From assembly GCF_026212465.1 (NCBI RefSeq), contig NC_080061.1, forward strand, positions 19,224,002-19,288,001: DNA of 64,000 nucleotides, given 5' to 3'. Below are positions 23,747 through 35,098 of this stretch, in pieces. Positions within the stretch are counted from its first letter, which is position 1. Each line of letters begins with the position of its first letter. The translations under genes were made by a program, and so were the position numbers. Origin of the DNA: Amaranthus tricolor (taxonomy: Eukaryota > Streptophyta > Magnoliopsida > Caryophyllales > Amaranthaceae). The notes under the pieces were generated by a model, which saw only the letters and a program-made list of their open reading frames with translations, did not search any database and was not told where the DNA came from.

Positions 23747-24741
23747 TCAGTGTTGTTCAAAAACTTTTTTGCAGCCTTCAAGACTTTGGTGTCGATCCAG
23801 TCCAACAATGTTCGAAACAACCTCGTAGACTTCTTTAGTATTGGGCTTTGGAGGGTTTTTTGACTGCATAAAGTCCTTAAACAACTCTGCTAAGCTACTT
23901 ACTAGATCTGCAAGACGATCTCTCTTCAATCTCTTAGAAGAAGACTCTCCCAAAGTCACCTCAAATAGGTTAGCCCCTTCATTTTCAGCCGCAATAGCAG
24001 TAACAGATTCCTCATGTTGCTCAACACTATCACCTACTGCTCTATGTACAGCTACTAAAGCACAAATTTCATCCCAATTGTCTATCCGTTTGTTTAGATA
24101 AGCTGAAGCATTAGGATTCTTCTATTTTTACAAAACAAATGGGCAATTGTAATATTAAGTATTACCATAAATAAAACAACATATAAGTAAACTACAAAAC
24201 CATAAACATAGAGTGTGCTACTCTCGTTGTTACATGTTGATATTACCATCAAATATTATGTTTTCTACCATTAGGTATTTAATCCAATACTATTGAACTT
24301 ACTATATTCAAATCTATGTTAGAAATCAGTTTTTTCAGATAGTAATATTTAATATTTATCGTTATTTAGTTACCTTACAATATTCGTGCCATTGAGGCAA
24401 GTCATGAAGATCTACCTCAACCATCTTTCTCTCATCATTCCACTTGAACTTGGTGTAGGTTCGGATGTCGATGACGATAGCATGATGTATCTTCCATATT
24501 TTAAGCCTATTCTTAGCGTGATCCACCATCAATTGCATGCCTAATTCACTTCTTAACTTATCTACAACTGCTTGATAAGCTTGAGGCTTGAAATCACCAT
24601 CACCTTTGTTCCCATCATTAATTTTTTCAATCAAACAGAAGAGAGAATTGCATTCATCTAGAGAGTCCACGTAACATAGCCCCTCTTTTGTGTTGAAGCT
24701 GAAGTTACTGAAGTTGATGTTCTTTTTCCATATTTGTTCAT
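23747..24741 (-). pseudogene. MYB/SANT-like accessory protein of PIF/Harbinger
   Basis: This protein normally binds DNA and brings the Harbinger transposase to the nucleus and element ends. The minus-strand start MNKYGKRTSTSVTSASTQKR is at 24741. It ends in YVTWT, where the trihelix/MYB domain begins, and a frameshift or stop near 24665 follows. The main frame 24670-24362 continues it (GDGDFKPQAYQAVVDKLRSE, KFKWNDERKMVEV). An intron (about 24361-24121) leads to a second exon with SAYLNKRIDNWDEICAL, then GESSSKRLKRDRLADLVSS, and a stop at 23747. Apart from the frameshift the two-exon structure is complete. Confidence 0.7.
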
Positions 24742-25151
24742 TGTAGCACTATAAAGTAATGAAATAAAAAGCTTATACTTAATCATAAATCACATGAACT
24801 CATTAAGCTAGTCTGAATCAAAGTTTTACATCATAGTTTTAGAATATTTCTAATACATAAACCAATCTCTAATAACCCATTGTAGAAACTATAAAAGAGA
24901 AAGTTTAACATATTAACTGATACTAGACTATATATGATTTCATAACAAACAACACAATTATACTACATTAGTTAAATCTCTACAGTTAGTCCCCTTCGCC
25001 TTTGGTAGTCTCTAAACATTTGTTTGGCAAGCTCATATCGAAATAAATTCCACTCAAGTGATGAACAAACAAGTGAAATGTATTCTTCTCCTCCTTCATT
25101 GATTCTTGGTTCAATCAATCATTCTTGGTCTACCTCATGCAATAAGTTCGT

Positions 25152-25842
25152 TTAATCTAATTTCTCCAACCTTGAGAAATTCTGGAGAATGAAACACGCA
25201 TTTATGATTCTAACTTGAGTTTTCTTTCCAAAGAAACTAGGATTTCTAAGGATACTCCACCGCTTTTTCAATAAGCCAAATTCTCTTTCAATTGTGTTCC
25301 GAGCTGAAGAATGACGCAAGTTAAAAAGCTCCTTATATGTCGTTGGAATGTTTCCCCGCCATAAATTCAAATGATATTGAGTGCCTTTATAAGGAGCTAA
25401 GAACCCATCACCATTAGAAAATCCCAAATCAACAAGAAGATATTTGTTTCTAGGTAATTTCAGTCCATTAGGCCTCCGAAGAGCATCACATAGGATGCGA
25501 GGATCCGATGTCGATCCTTCCCAACCCGAAAAAACATAAGTGAAACAAAGATTAGAATCACAAGAAGCCAAGACATTAGTACTTATATCCCCTTTCTATC
25601 TCGATAGCGAGGTCGATCCTCAATAGGATTGTTATTTTAATATGGGTCCCATCAAGGGCTCCAACAACACCCTCAAAATGCTTCCACTTATTATCCCTTG
25701 AATAATCAACATTGTAGGACTTAATATAGTGTTTTCCTGGTTGTAATATTGCTTTAAGTACTATGTGAAACTGATGACTCACTGTCTCTCGCGACCGAGC
25801 ATAGATTCCTTGTAATACCCTATTCCTCAAATCATGTGCAAG

Positions 25843-25845
<3 letters not shown>
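25152..25845 (-). pseudogene. PIF/Harbinger transposase, C-terminal two-thirds
   Basis: The 25830-25576 frame holds ARSRETVSHQFHIVLKAIL and GVVGALDGTHIKI, containing the first catalytic Asp of the DDE domain (ALDGTHI). A one-base shift near 25630 moves to the frame 25571-25152. That frame has VFSGWEGSTSDPRIL, LVDLGFSNGDGFLAPY (second Asp) and HSSARNTIEREFGLLKKRW (catalytic Glu). A few residues upstream of 25830 (LAHDLRN) are still readable before the SSR. All three catalytic positions are thus visible but in two frames, and the N-terminus is absent. Confidence 0.8.
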
Positions 25846-25936
<91 letters not shown>

Positions 25937-25989
25937 TTATACTATTATAATTATTATATTAATATTAAAAATGTTAATAATCTTTCAAA

Positions 25990-26036
<47 letters not shown>

Positions 26037-26040
26037 GTAA
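25845..26040. repeat. (AAT)n microsatellite, two tracts
   Basis: Pure AAT/TAA runs at about 25845-25936 and 25990-26036 are separated by AT-rich sequence. The first tract starts inside the Harbinger transposase reading frame. Confidence 0.95.
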
Positions 26041-26043
26041 TCA

Positions 26044-26150
26044 TGATCTGATCTGGTCTAGTCTGATCTGATTTGATCTGATATGGTTTGATTTGGTCTG
26101 ATCTGATTTGAACAAATCTCATCATCTCTGATCTGATCTGGTTTGATTTC
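26044..26150. repeat. TCTGATCTGATT-type minisatellite
   Basis: Irregular short-period repeats of (T)CTGAT(C/T)TG(A/G) occur about ten times. Confidence 0.75.
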
Positions 26151-26159
26151 AATAAGAAT

Positions 26160-26880
26160 AAGTAATAAGTTCAAAAAATAAGTTGAAGAGAACAGACCCT
26201 ATGTCATCTCCGGTGAAGCTAGTCAATATCTTAGTGACAACTCACCTCAAAATAGAAAGTAAGGGACACTGTCCCTATACTCCGTTAATGACCAAATCAA
26301 GAGCCCAATCTATTGACCATATCACAACAATAACAAAGTAATCACACCATTTTTGTAGTTTCCGATTTTGAAAGAGCTTAATTAAATTGTTTTCAAAAAA
26401 TGTAGTTTGGTCCGACCTTTATAAGGGACTGCAACTACCCACAAACAAGACGCATCAGATACCAAAAACTGGTTTCCCTTGATCAATTAAAAGGGTTCCT
26501 CGACGAAATTACTTCCTGAAGCATAATACTAAAAATAATCAACAAAGTACGTTCGATTCTACTATACTAACATATAACTTATTACATCTCCTCCTAAGAC
26601 TGAAGATTAATCAAGGTTCTATTCTAGCAATCCAACATCCATCAAAAAGCAATTACTCATAGCCTAAAGAAAACAAAAATTGCATATTGCTCATAATTTA
26701 GATATTTTCTCAATCTAAGCCCTTATTCCTTTAGCATTTCAAGTCATTCTAATTGTGCATACTCTACTTTAATCTAACTATATGAAATCAAGAATTTATA
26801 ACCAACATTTGTAATTGTCCATACTCTCTTAAAGTTTTACCAATGAACATAATCATCTTTGTATCTATAATAATCCCTTA
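26160..26880 (-). mobile_element. Fragment of the same long LTR family as 35099-37804
   Basis: The stretch aligns by eye with about 35610-36100 in the same orientation. Shared landmarks are GGTGAAGCTAGTCAATATCT, a CTCCGT(T/C)AATGACCA run, AAGGGACTGC and TACTC/ACCCAC with CAAGACGC. ACATCTCCTCCTAAGAC and GGTTCCTCGA also match. Both ends are missing. It lies between the Harbinger remnant and the left end of the large MULE. Confidence 0.65.
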
Positions 26881-26971
26881 TGGCCCGTTATTATTTCAAT
26901 TGCAAATATGGATTTCAGTCAAATTATGTGTTTGGATACATTATAATTTTAAAAGCGAAAATACATAAGTG

Positions 26972-27085
26972 AAAAAATAAAAAAAATTAACAAAATAAAT
27001 TAGTTTTCAAAATTTTTTCCAAAAGTAAGCGTGAAAATCCCAAACCTGTGGTTTGGAGCTGTTCGCAGTTAGTAACTGCGAACAG
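26972..27085 (+). repeat. Left TIR of the MULE, ending in a 27-bp near-palindrome
   Basis: The TIR is A-rich on its outer side. The inner end (27059-27085) is an odd palindrome with 13-base arms, CTGTTCGCAGTTA on each strand, around one central base. Confidence 0.8.
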
Positions 27086-27099
27086 ACCTGCTGCACAAA

Positions 27100-27697
27100 T
27101 ACGCAGATCAGTTTCTGTTTTTCGCATTTTTTCCCATTTCTCAAAACCCTAACTTCATTCGACATTCTCCCTCTAAAACCATTGATTCAATCCATCAATT
27201 CTTGCATTTCTCTTTCAATTTGGCACTTCAAAATTAGTGTGGGATACTCTAGCTTGCTCAAAGGTAAACTTGTTTGTGTTTTTTGGGTGTATATGTAGTT
27301 TTTTAGGGTTATAATCAAATTTGCTTATTTTTTCAAATGTAGGTTAATAGTTGTTAAATCAAGAGTATTCTTAATCATCCATAAGTATTGAAAGTAATTT
27401 TTAATTGTTTTTATAGCTTTATGTTGTTTTTTGAATTAATGTTGTTGAATTAGTGGAATTCAATGTTGATAATATTATTAGAAATGTTGATGTTGATGTT
27501 GGTATTAGATATATTATTTATGAACTTATGAATTGATTTATTATTTGGATTTTATGTGTATTATATATGTATGGACTTAGTTACATTATGGACTTTAATA
27601 ATTTTTAGACCAAAAAAGATTATAATCAAATGAATATAATGTACTTTTATGGGCATGAAGTTGATGATGATGTTGATTTTCTTTGTATTAATGTAGA
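27100..27697 (+). promoter_or_regulatory. MULE 5' leader exon and intron
   Basis: A leader exon with a telo-box (CAAAACCCTAAC at about 27140) ends at a donor CAAAG|GTAAAC (27263/27264). An AT-rich intron with frequent T runs ends TTAATGTAG at 27696, four bases before the transposase ATG at 27700. The layout is inferred from splice consensus. Confidence 0.5.
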
Positions 27698-27699
27698 AA

Positions 27700-28860
27700 A
27701 TGGCATCATTTCGCGTGACTATAGTATGTTTTTGGAATGGTAGTATTCGAAAAAGTAGTGGCAAAGTTCATTATGTTGGGGGAAGACGTAAGTTGTTTGC
27801 ATGCAATTCGAACATGGATTTGAACCACTTTAAACGTTTTATATGTTCTAAGATTGGATTGGACCCTACTAGAAGTACCGATAAGCTTTAAATATGACAT
27901 GAGTGGATAATTGCTTGCCTTTCCTGTTGAGGATGATGAGGCTATAAATGCTATGTGGGAGCATTCAAAGTCCACCCAAATTCCCTCTTTGGAGTTATAC
28001 GTAGAAGAAGTACCATTAGGGAATGTAGTTGCTTCTAATCCTAGTCCTACCCCTATGCCTATATTAACTCAGAAAACTGTAAATCCCGTTGTTTCTTCCG
28101 CATCTTGTACTTTTTCTCAACCCTTTACGAATTAAGTTCCAATTGATACAATGGTTAACTTAGGAGAAACTGCTGAGATGAGACCTTGGGATGATGGAAA
28201 TGAGAGTAAATGAGCTCATTGACGATCCTTCTGAGGACGATGTGGATGTCGATAAGGATGCACTAGCAAATGACATGACCCTAGGCAACATTCATAGGAT
28301 CATTCCTCCTACACCTTATGCCCTCTGTCCACCTTTAGACGAGTATGAGGAGGACAACTCATGGAGGACTTGGGCTTGTGATACCACATACACCGAAGAT
28401 GGAGAGTTTGAGAAGGCTATGATGTTTGATAGTAAGGAATCGTTGTTGGAAGCTATCAGAGTGTATCATATTCGCAGAAATGTGGAGTACAAAATGGAGA
28501 CCTCGAACCAAATTGTCCTTACCTTAAAGTGCAAGCGGGGTTGTTCGTGGAGACTTAGGGCTACGTTTGATTCTTATTTATCTTCATGGCTTATTGTTGT
28601 GACACTGTTTCGACTGGACACATTCACCTGACATCTTTTGTCATTAACAATGTCATTAGAAATTGTGTTGCTAAAGACCCATCCATTAAACGACTACTTT
28701 GTTTAAAGACGTGAACGTACTAGCGCATGGTTACTTGGAGGACACATGTACACAGCACATGCCACTAGGATTATCAATAGAAATACTGTGATGGCAAACT
28801 TCCATGACATAATCGCATTTGATTATAGAAGTGGTGTATTCGAAGTTAAGACTGGGAGGG
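27700..28860 (+). pseudogene. MuDR transposase, N-terminal part, DDE core deleted
   Basis: MULE transposases cut and paste elements with TIRs. The start MASFRVTIVCFWNGSIRK, then VHYVGGRRKLFACNS, is the PB1-like N-terminus of this group. A shift and stops near 27889-27930 separate it from AFPVEDDEAINAMWEHSKS and ELYVEEVPLG. The frame 28191-28631 has the MuDR DNA-binding domain (FDSKESLLEAIRVYHIRRNV, LKCKRGCSWRLRA). After VAKDPSIK at about 28660-28690 the sequence jumps to ERTSAWLLGGHMYTAHATR at about 28712. In the family these blocks are separated by the roughly 250-residue DDE domain, so the catalytic core is deleted. The gypsy element starts at 28861 within the next codons. Confidence 0.8.
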
Positions 28861-29868
28861 TGATGTAGGATCACCTACATCTAATTCTCCTGAGCTAGCC
28901 AAGATCAATATAATGATATATCAAATGGAAGATGCTCAAATTCAAGGTCCAAAACTGAAGTCCTTTAATTTCGTAGTCATAAACTAAGTCTTCTCTTTTG
29001 GGTCGTATTATTATTTAAGTCTTTTATTTTATTTCGAATATTTCAGTCTGTTTGTTTTCATTTGTAATAAAAATTCTTAGAGATGATTAAACCAGGTTTA
29101 AGATCAAGCTTAATCATGTCTCATGTTTAGTTCGTTGAGTTGTAATTTTCTTTTAAGTCTAGTATTTATTTTTGGCTCAAATGGGTTCGAAATTTACAAA
29201 GCGTGCGAAGTAAGAATCGAAACAAAGCATTCAGCCACAAAATCAATAAAATGGCTAAAAATCATCAAGGATATATGAAGATTATTGAAGGACATTTACA
29301 AATCAATTCAAATCAAGCCAATCACTTTATTTCCAAATATCCTCTAGATAAAAAGATATAGTTGTTGGAGACTTGCTTTTATCCACTAGATTTAAAATTA
29401 TAGCTGTTGGGAGCTTGCAAGTTGTAAAATCTTTGGTAGCTGAATGCTTTAGTATAAATAGGCTACTTGCTCTCTTGTAATTCATTCACTTCCATTACAT
29501 CTTTAATACAAATAACCTTTGAGCATTTCTTGTTCTTTCTTTGCAATTTAATTTTAACTTGGAGTAGTTGAAAGTAAGTTGAAGTTCCTTTGCTTTTCAT
29601 TCTTTTGGCTAAAGATTGAATGTGTTCTTAGGAGCCCATAGCTTTAATTTCGTGGTGAATTTTGTATCGAAATTAAAACTTTGGTTCAGCCATTTTTAAG
29701 TTCAATCAACATATCCCTCTTAAATATTCCTTGTTTCAAACCACAAAGATCACAAAGCAATTCCATTACAATAGAAACTAATCAGCCTTATTTATTAAAT
29801 TCGAAACTTAAAATACAAACGTGTGTTTATAGTTTGGTTCTTGTTTAATACATAGCCAACCTATATCA
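28861..29868 (+). repeat. 5' LTR of the gypsy element
   Basis: 1008 bp. TATA box TATAAATAGG begins at 29453. It is near-identical to the 3' LTR; the first visible difference is a few-base indel near 28906. Confidence 0.93.
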
Positions 29869-29871
29869 TCT

Positions 29872-29884
29872 TGGTATCAGAGCC
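29872..29884 (+). other. Primer-binding site of the gypsy element
   Basis: TGGTATCAGAGCC, complementary to the 3' end of plant initiator methionine tRNA, lies three bases after the LTR end. Confidence 0.9.
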
Positions 29885-29933
29885 AAGGCTACGCTCCGAG
29901 CCTTAATTTTGTTCATTCACAAAGCAAAACACC

Positions 29934-30988
29934 ATGTCTCAAAGTAGTGAAGGAGAAACAAGTGATTTGAGCAGAATTGTTGAAGAGCAAAATGCAACCA
30001 TTAAATACCTACAAGCCCAACTTAAAGAGTTTCTAGACCTAAAACGCACCTTAAGGGAAGGTGGGGATTATGAGTCTGAAAGTCCTAAAGTTAATAGGCA
30101 AACAAGCCGTGGAGATGATCTTAGAGTCGACATTCCAGAATTTGAAGAAAGATTAGATGGAGATGAGTTCCTTGAATGGGTAAGAACTGTTGAAAGAGTA
30201 TTTGATTACAAGAATACGGATGAAGAAAAGAAGGTAGAGATAATTGCGCAAATATGCTTCTACTTGGTGGGCTAGCAAATGTGCAAAACGAGAAAGAGAA
30301 GGGAAAGACAAGATTAGATCATGGGAAAAGATGAAGAAGCAAATGAAGGAAAAGTTTCTGCCTTCATACTACATGCAAGAGAATTTCACCAAACTTCAAC
30401 ATCTACAACAGCAAGAGTGTAGAAGAATATGGTCGAGAATTTGAAACCATGATCATGAGATGCGACCTTAAGGAGGATGATCACCAAACCTTGGTAAGAT
30501 TTTTAAATGGTTTAGATTCAAAAATCAGAAACATTGTTGAATTACAACCTTATGCTTGCCTTAATGATTTAATTAACCTTGCACATAAAGTGGATAAACA
30601 ACAAAGAACTAAAATGAAGGAAACCTCACGTTTCACTTCAACAAGATCTACCAATTTCAATTCCTACCAAAAGAACACTCCCCATTCCTATTCTAAAGCT
30701 CATTCACAAGATTCAAAAGCTTTGCGAAACAATAATTCTAAGCAGCCCCTAAGCATGCCCAATACACCCAAACCAAACACCAATTCATTCACACCTAGGA
30801 GATGTTTTAATCTCACCGCCACTCCACACCCCGAGCCATACATGATTCAATGGTTGAATCAAAACAAAGGTATTCCTGTAAACTCTCAAGTTTTGCTTTC
30901 ATTTTCCATTGGTAATAGTTATAAGGAGAGTCTTTTATGTGATGTTATACCTATGGATGCATGTCATGTTTTATTAGGTAGGCCGTAG
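29934..30988 (+). pseudogene. gypsy gag and truncated protease
   Basis: From ATG at 29934 the frame MSQSSEGETSDLSRIVEEQN leads into VDIPEFEERLDGDEFLEWVR, the conserved gag start of chromoviruses. A frameshift near 30250 continues in another frame (YASTWWASKCAKRERE) and another near 30430 leads to 30449-30988. There the text runs from TPRRCF directly to ATPHPEPYMIQWLNQ and CDVIPMDACHVLLGRP. In relatives a CCHC knuckle and the protease active site (D-[TS]-G) lie between these blocks; both are missing. The stop at 30986-30988 stands where family members have Trp. Gag and protease are therefore non-functional. Confidence 0.8.
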
Positions 30989-31006
30989 CAGTATGATAGG
31001 AAAGTT

Positions 31007-33295
31007 ATGCATGATGGTTTTAAAAACACACATACTTTTGTTTTAAATAACAAAAAGATAACTTTAGCACCATATGCACCTAATGCTAATTCTAAATTGC
31101 AAGCAACTTTAACTAATTTTCATTCTTTAATTCCTATACTTAAAAGTGAACAACATGAATTTGTAGAACAAAAAGAATTGTTATTGCTAAATGATGAAAC
31201 CGAATCTGTTTTGCATGATCACCCTTTGATTGAACTTTTGCTTGATGAATTTAGATATGTTTTTCCTAATGAAATACCAAATGGAATTCCACCTAAAAGG
31301 GATATACAACATAAAATTGATTTCATTCGCGGTTCCTCATTGCCTAACAAACCAGCCTATAGGACTAATCCTAAGGAAACCGAAGAAATTAGGAGACAAG
31401 TTGATGACTTGTTAGCTAAAGGTTTGATTAGAGAATCCATAAGTCCTTGTGTTGTTCCTACTTTACTTGTGCCTAAAACGAATGGAGAAATGAGGATGTG
31501 TGTGGATAGTAGAGCCATCAATAGAATCACTATCAAGTATAGATTTCCCATACCTAGACTTAATGATTTGTTAGATGATCTATATGGTTCTAAAGTTTTC
31601 TCTAAGATTGACCTTTGGAGTGGATATCACCAAGTTAGAATCCATGAGGGGGATGAGTGGAAAACCACATTTAAGACTAAGGAAGGACTTTATGAATGGT
31701 TAGTTATGCCCTTTGGTTTATCTAATGCACCTTCTACCTTTATGAGACTTATGAACCAGACCTTGAAGTCTTTCTTAGGTCACTTTGTAGTGGTTTATTT
31801 TGATGATATTTTGGTGTATAGTCAAAGTGAAGATGAACATGTTGATCATTTACGTCAAGTGTTTAGTGTGCTAGCTAAGGAGAAGTTATATGGTAACTTG
31901 GAGAAATGTCAATTCTTTTCGGAGTCAGTTAAGTTTCTTGGGTTTATTGTGTCAATTGAGGGGATAAAAGTGGATGAAAAGAAAGTTGAAGCTATTAGAG
32001 ACTGGCCTATTCCTACCACGATTCACCAAGTTAGATCATTTCATGGTTTAGCTTCTTTTTATAGGAGGTTTGTCCCAAACTTTAGTTCAATCATGACCCC
32101 TATCACCGAACTCACAAAACTTAAGACTTTTGAGTGGAATTCCAAAGCACAAGCAGCCTTTGACACCATCAAAAACAAACTTACCACCGCACCTGTTCTA
32201 GCTTTGCCTAACTTTGATGATATTTTTGAAGTAGAGTGTGATGCTTCTGGGGTAGGTATTGGAGGTGTCCTTACTCAAAACAACAAACCCCTTGCTTACT
32301 TTAGTGAGAAGCTCAATGATGCTAAGAGGAAATACTCAACTTATGATAAGGAGTTTTATGCTATCATTAGATGTTTAGAGCATTGGAGACACTACTTGAT
32401 TGCCAAAGAATTTGTGTTACATTTTGACCATGAGGCCTTAAAGTTCATTCAAAGCCAACAGAAACTTCAATCTAGACATGCTAAGTGGGTCGAGTTCCTA
32501 CAAACCTTTCATTTCACCATTAAACACAAAGTGGGTAAACTAAACACCGGAGCTGATGCTTTATCTAGGAGATACTTGCTTTTGAGTACTTTGAATACTA
32601 AGGTTGTTGGGATGGAATTGTTAAAAGAATGTTATATTGATGATGTTGATTTTGGAGAAATATTTGAAAAATGTCATAACAAACCTCAAGGACTTTTTTA
32701 CATCTTTCAAGGATATCTCTTTCGAGGTAATCAATTATGTGTGCCTAGACATAGTGTTAGGGAGACCTTAGTTAAGGAATATCGTGAGGGAGGACTTGGA
32801 GGACATTTTGGGGAAGAAAAGACCATAGCTTTAGTGAGTGAGACCTTTTATTGGCCCAAACTTATTAAAGATGTCATTCATATTATTAAGAGGTGTGTGC
32901 AATGCCTAAAAGCCAAAGCCCACAAAACGTCTCAAGGTCTTTACCAACCTCTCCCTACACCACAAAACCCATGGGAAGATGTGAGCTTAGACTTCATGAC
33001 CGGACTTCCTAGAACCACTAATAATAAGGATTCCATTATGGTTGTTGTTGATAGGTTTTCTAAGATGGCCCATTTTCTTGCTTGTCATACTACACATGAT
33101 GCCTTTAACACTGCCAATCTTTACTTTAAAGAAATAGTAAGACTACATGGGATAGCAAGAAGTATGGTAAGTGATAGAGATTCAAAGTTTCTTAGTCATT
33201 TTTGGCTTACCATGTGGAAAAAAATGGAAATAAATCTTAACTTTAGTAGTTCTAGCCACCCCCAAACTGATGGTCAAAACAGAAGTAACCAATAG
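31007..33295 (+). pseudogene. gypsy pol: reverse transcriptase, RNase H and integrase (first part)
   Basis: A long open frame of 762 codons. The reverse transcriptase shows KTNGEMRMCVDSRAIN, FSKIDLWSGYHQVRI, and an intact catalytic box YFDDILVYS. RNase H follows (VECDASGVGIGGVLTQ, KEFYAI). The integrase zinc domain (GGHFGEEKT ... CVQCLKAK), the core with DFMTGLPRT and SDRDSKF, and HPQTDGQ come last. At about 33280 one extra A in a run shifts the frame just before the catalytic Glu, and the frame ends at 33295. Downstream coding resumes in another frame. The open reading frame length suggests a fairly recent insertion compared with the copia. Confidence 0.93.
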
Positions 33296-33986
33296 GACCT
33301 TAGGAACCTTGTTGCATGCCCTCATTACTAAGAATCCTAAACAATGGGAACAATTGCTACCACATGCTGAATTTGGTTATAATCGAGTTCCTAGCAAGAC
33401 AATCGGGTTTTCTCCTTTCTTTATAGTTTATGGCCTTAATCCTTTAACCCCTATAGATCTTACGCCTTTTCCTACACCTTTGAAGTTTAGTCATGATGTC
33501 GAGTCTAGAGCCAATGAGATTCAAAAGGTGCATAAGCAAGTTGTGGAAAGGATTGAGAAAATGAATAAGAAGCTTAAGGAAAGAGTGGATCAAAAGAGAA
33601 AAGAAGTGATTTTTAAAGAAGTCGACTTAGTATGGATATACTTGAGAAAGGATAGGTTTCCCACACAAAGGAAATCAAAGTTAAGTGCTAGAATTTATGG
33701 ACCGTTCAGAATTTTGGAAAAAGTAAATGATAATGCTTACAAACTAGAGCTACCTAGTAGCTATGGTGCGTCTTCCACTTTCAATGTTGGAGATTTGATT
33801 CCATTTCATGAGGAGGACATCTTACCAAGCTTGAGGTCAAGCTTTTTCAAAGAAAGAAATGATGATGTAGGATCACCTACATCTAATTCTCCTGAGCTAG
33901 CCAAGATTATAATGATACATCAAATGGAAGACGCTCAAATTCAAGGTCCAAAACTGAAGTCCTTTAATTTCGTAGTCATAAACTAA
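33270..33986 (+). pseudogene. gypsy integrase C-terminal part, running into the 3' LTR
   Basis: The frame continues from TEVTNRTLGTLLHALI (catalytic Glu of the integrase) through HAEFGYNR, SPFFIVYGLNP and RKDRFPTQRKSKLSARIYGP, NDNAYKLELP, FNVGDLIPF. It ends at a TAA at 33984-33986, about 124 bp inside the 3' LTR that starts at 33863. Overlap of the pol C-terminus with the LTR is known for CRM-type chromoviruses. The final stretch (KLKSFNFVVIN) is not a recognisable chromodomain. Confidence 0.85.
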
Positions 33987-34865
33987 GTCTTCTCTTTTGG
34001 GTCGTATTATTATTTAAGTCTTTTATTTTATTTCGAATATTTGAGTTTGTTTTCGTTTACAATAAAAAGTCTTAGAGATGATTAAGCCAGGTTTAGGATC
34101 AAGCTTAATCATGTCTCATGTTTAATTAGTTGAGTTGTAATTTTCTTTTAAGTCTAGTATTTATTTTTGGCTCAAATGGGTTCGAAATTTACAAGGCGTG
34201 CGAAGTAAGAATCGAAACAAAGCATTCAGCCACAAAATCAATAAAATGGCTGAAAATCATCAAGGATATATGAAGATTATTGAAGGACATTTGCAAATCA
34301 ATTCAAATCAAGCCAATCACTTTATTTCCAAATATCTTCTAGATAAAAAGATATAGTTGTTGGAGACTTGCTTTTATCCACTAGATTTAAAAATATAGTT
34401 GTTGGGAGCTTGCAAGTTGTAATCTTCGGTAGCTGAATGCTTTAGTATAAATAGGCTACTTGCTCTCTTGTAATTCATTCACTTCCATTACATCTTTAAT
34501 ACAAACAACCTTTGAGCATTTCTTGTTCTTTCTTTGCAATTTAATTTTAACTTGGAGTAGTTGAAAGTAAGTTGAAGTTCCTTTGCTTTTCATTCTTTTG
34601 GCTAAAGATTGAATGTGTTCTTAGGAGCCCATAGCTTTAATTTCGTGGTGAATTCTGTATTGAAATTAAAACTTTGGTTCGACCATTTTTAAGTTGTTGA
34701 ATCAACATATCCTTCTTAAATTTTCCTTGTTTCAAACCACAAAAATCACAAAACAATTCCATTACAATAGAAACTAATCAGCCTTATTTATTGAATTCGA
34801 AACTTCAAAATACAAACGTGTGTTTATGGTTTGGTTCTTGTTTAATACATAGCCAACCTATATCA
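33863..34865 (+). repeat. 3' LTR of the gypsy element
   Basis: 1003 bp. Same termini as the 5' LTR; TATA box TATAAATA at 34446-34453. It is followed by the 5-bp duplication GAGGG. Confidence 0.93.
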
Positions 34866-35098
34866 GAGGGGAACTAGAGGATCGTCTAAGGGGGGTAAGA
34901 TTCAACATGTAGACTTGAATCAAATAAAGTGCACATGTAACAAAAGTTGAGATATATCACCTTCCTTGTTCACATATACTTGCTGTTTGCATCAAATGAC
35001 ACCTTTCATATGAGAGGTTTGTGGATCCGTGCTATACATCTCAAAGTTATGCAAGTACATATGAACATTACTTTATGCCAATGATCGATAAGAGGTCA
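34866..35098 (+). pseudogene. MuDR transposase, SWIM zinc-finger region
   Basis: Continues the transposase after the gypsy insertion (GAGGG duplicated). The readable block KIQHVDLNQIKCTCNK and, after a shift, the CCLHQM part correspond to the SWIM CxCx(n)CxH finger. The canonical CSH triplet is damaged. The tail SKLCKYI...LLYANDR corresponds to the Y/F-P-M-P region after SWIM. The segment ends at the next insertion (35099). Confidence 0.65.

Larger units (their letters stand above)
23246..25845 (-). mobile_element. PIF/Harbinger element with MYB-like ORF and transposase, 5' end lost
   Basis: On the minus strand a DDE transposase remnant (25845-25152) is followed by a MYB/SANT-like accessory ORF (24741-23747), the two-gene set of PIF/Harbinger. 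A possible terminus AGGTAGTGTTTGGCAACC lies at 23246 next to TTA (23243-23245), the usual 3-bp target. The subterminal region (23270-23470) has the TTTGG/CCAAA-rich look of Harbinger ends. At the other end the transposase N-terminus is cut off by an (AAT)n tract at 25845, so only one terminus survives. Confidence 0.65.
28861..34865 (+). mobile_element. Ty3/gypsy retrotransposon, chromovirus-like, full length with both LTRs
   Basis: LTRs at 28861-29868 and 33863-34865 start TGATGTAGGATC and end CCAACCTATATCA. They differ at only scattered sites. The flanking 5-bp duplication GAGGG (28856-28860, 34866-34870) is exact. The order gag, protease, reverse transcriptase, RNase H, integrase is the Ty3/gypsy order. 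The integrase C-terminus resembles chromoviruses of the CRM or Reina type; no classical chromodomain is seen. Several frameshifts, one stop and a protease/zinc-knuckle deletion make it defective. It sits inside the MULE transposase. Confidence 0.93.

Noticed and set aside
25806..25830. TGTAATACCCTATTCC as a possible start of a TGTAACA-type LTR
   Set aside because: The text is still Harbinger transposase coding (LRNRVLQGI) and the matching sequence exists in the second Harbinger copy, so it is not an LTR start.
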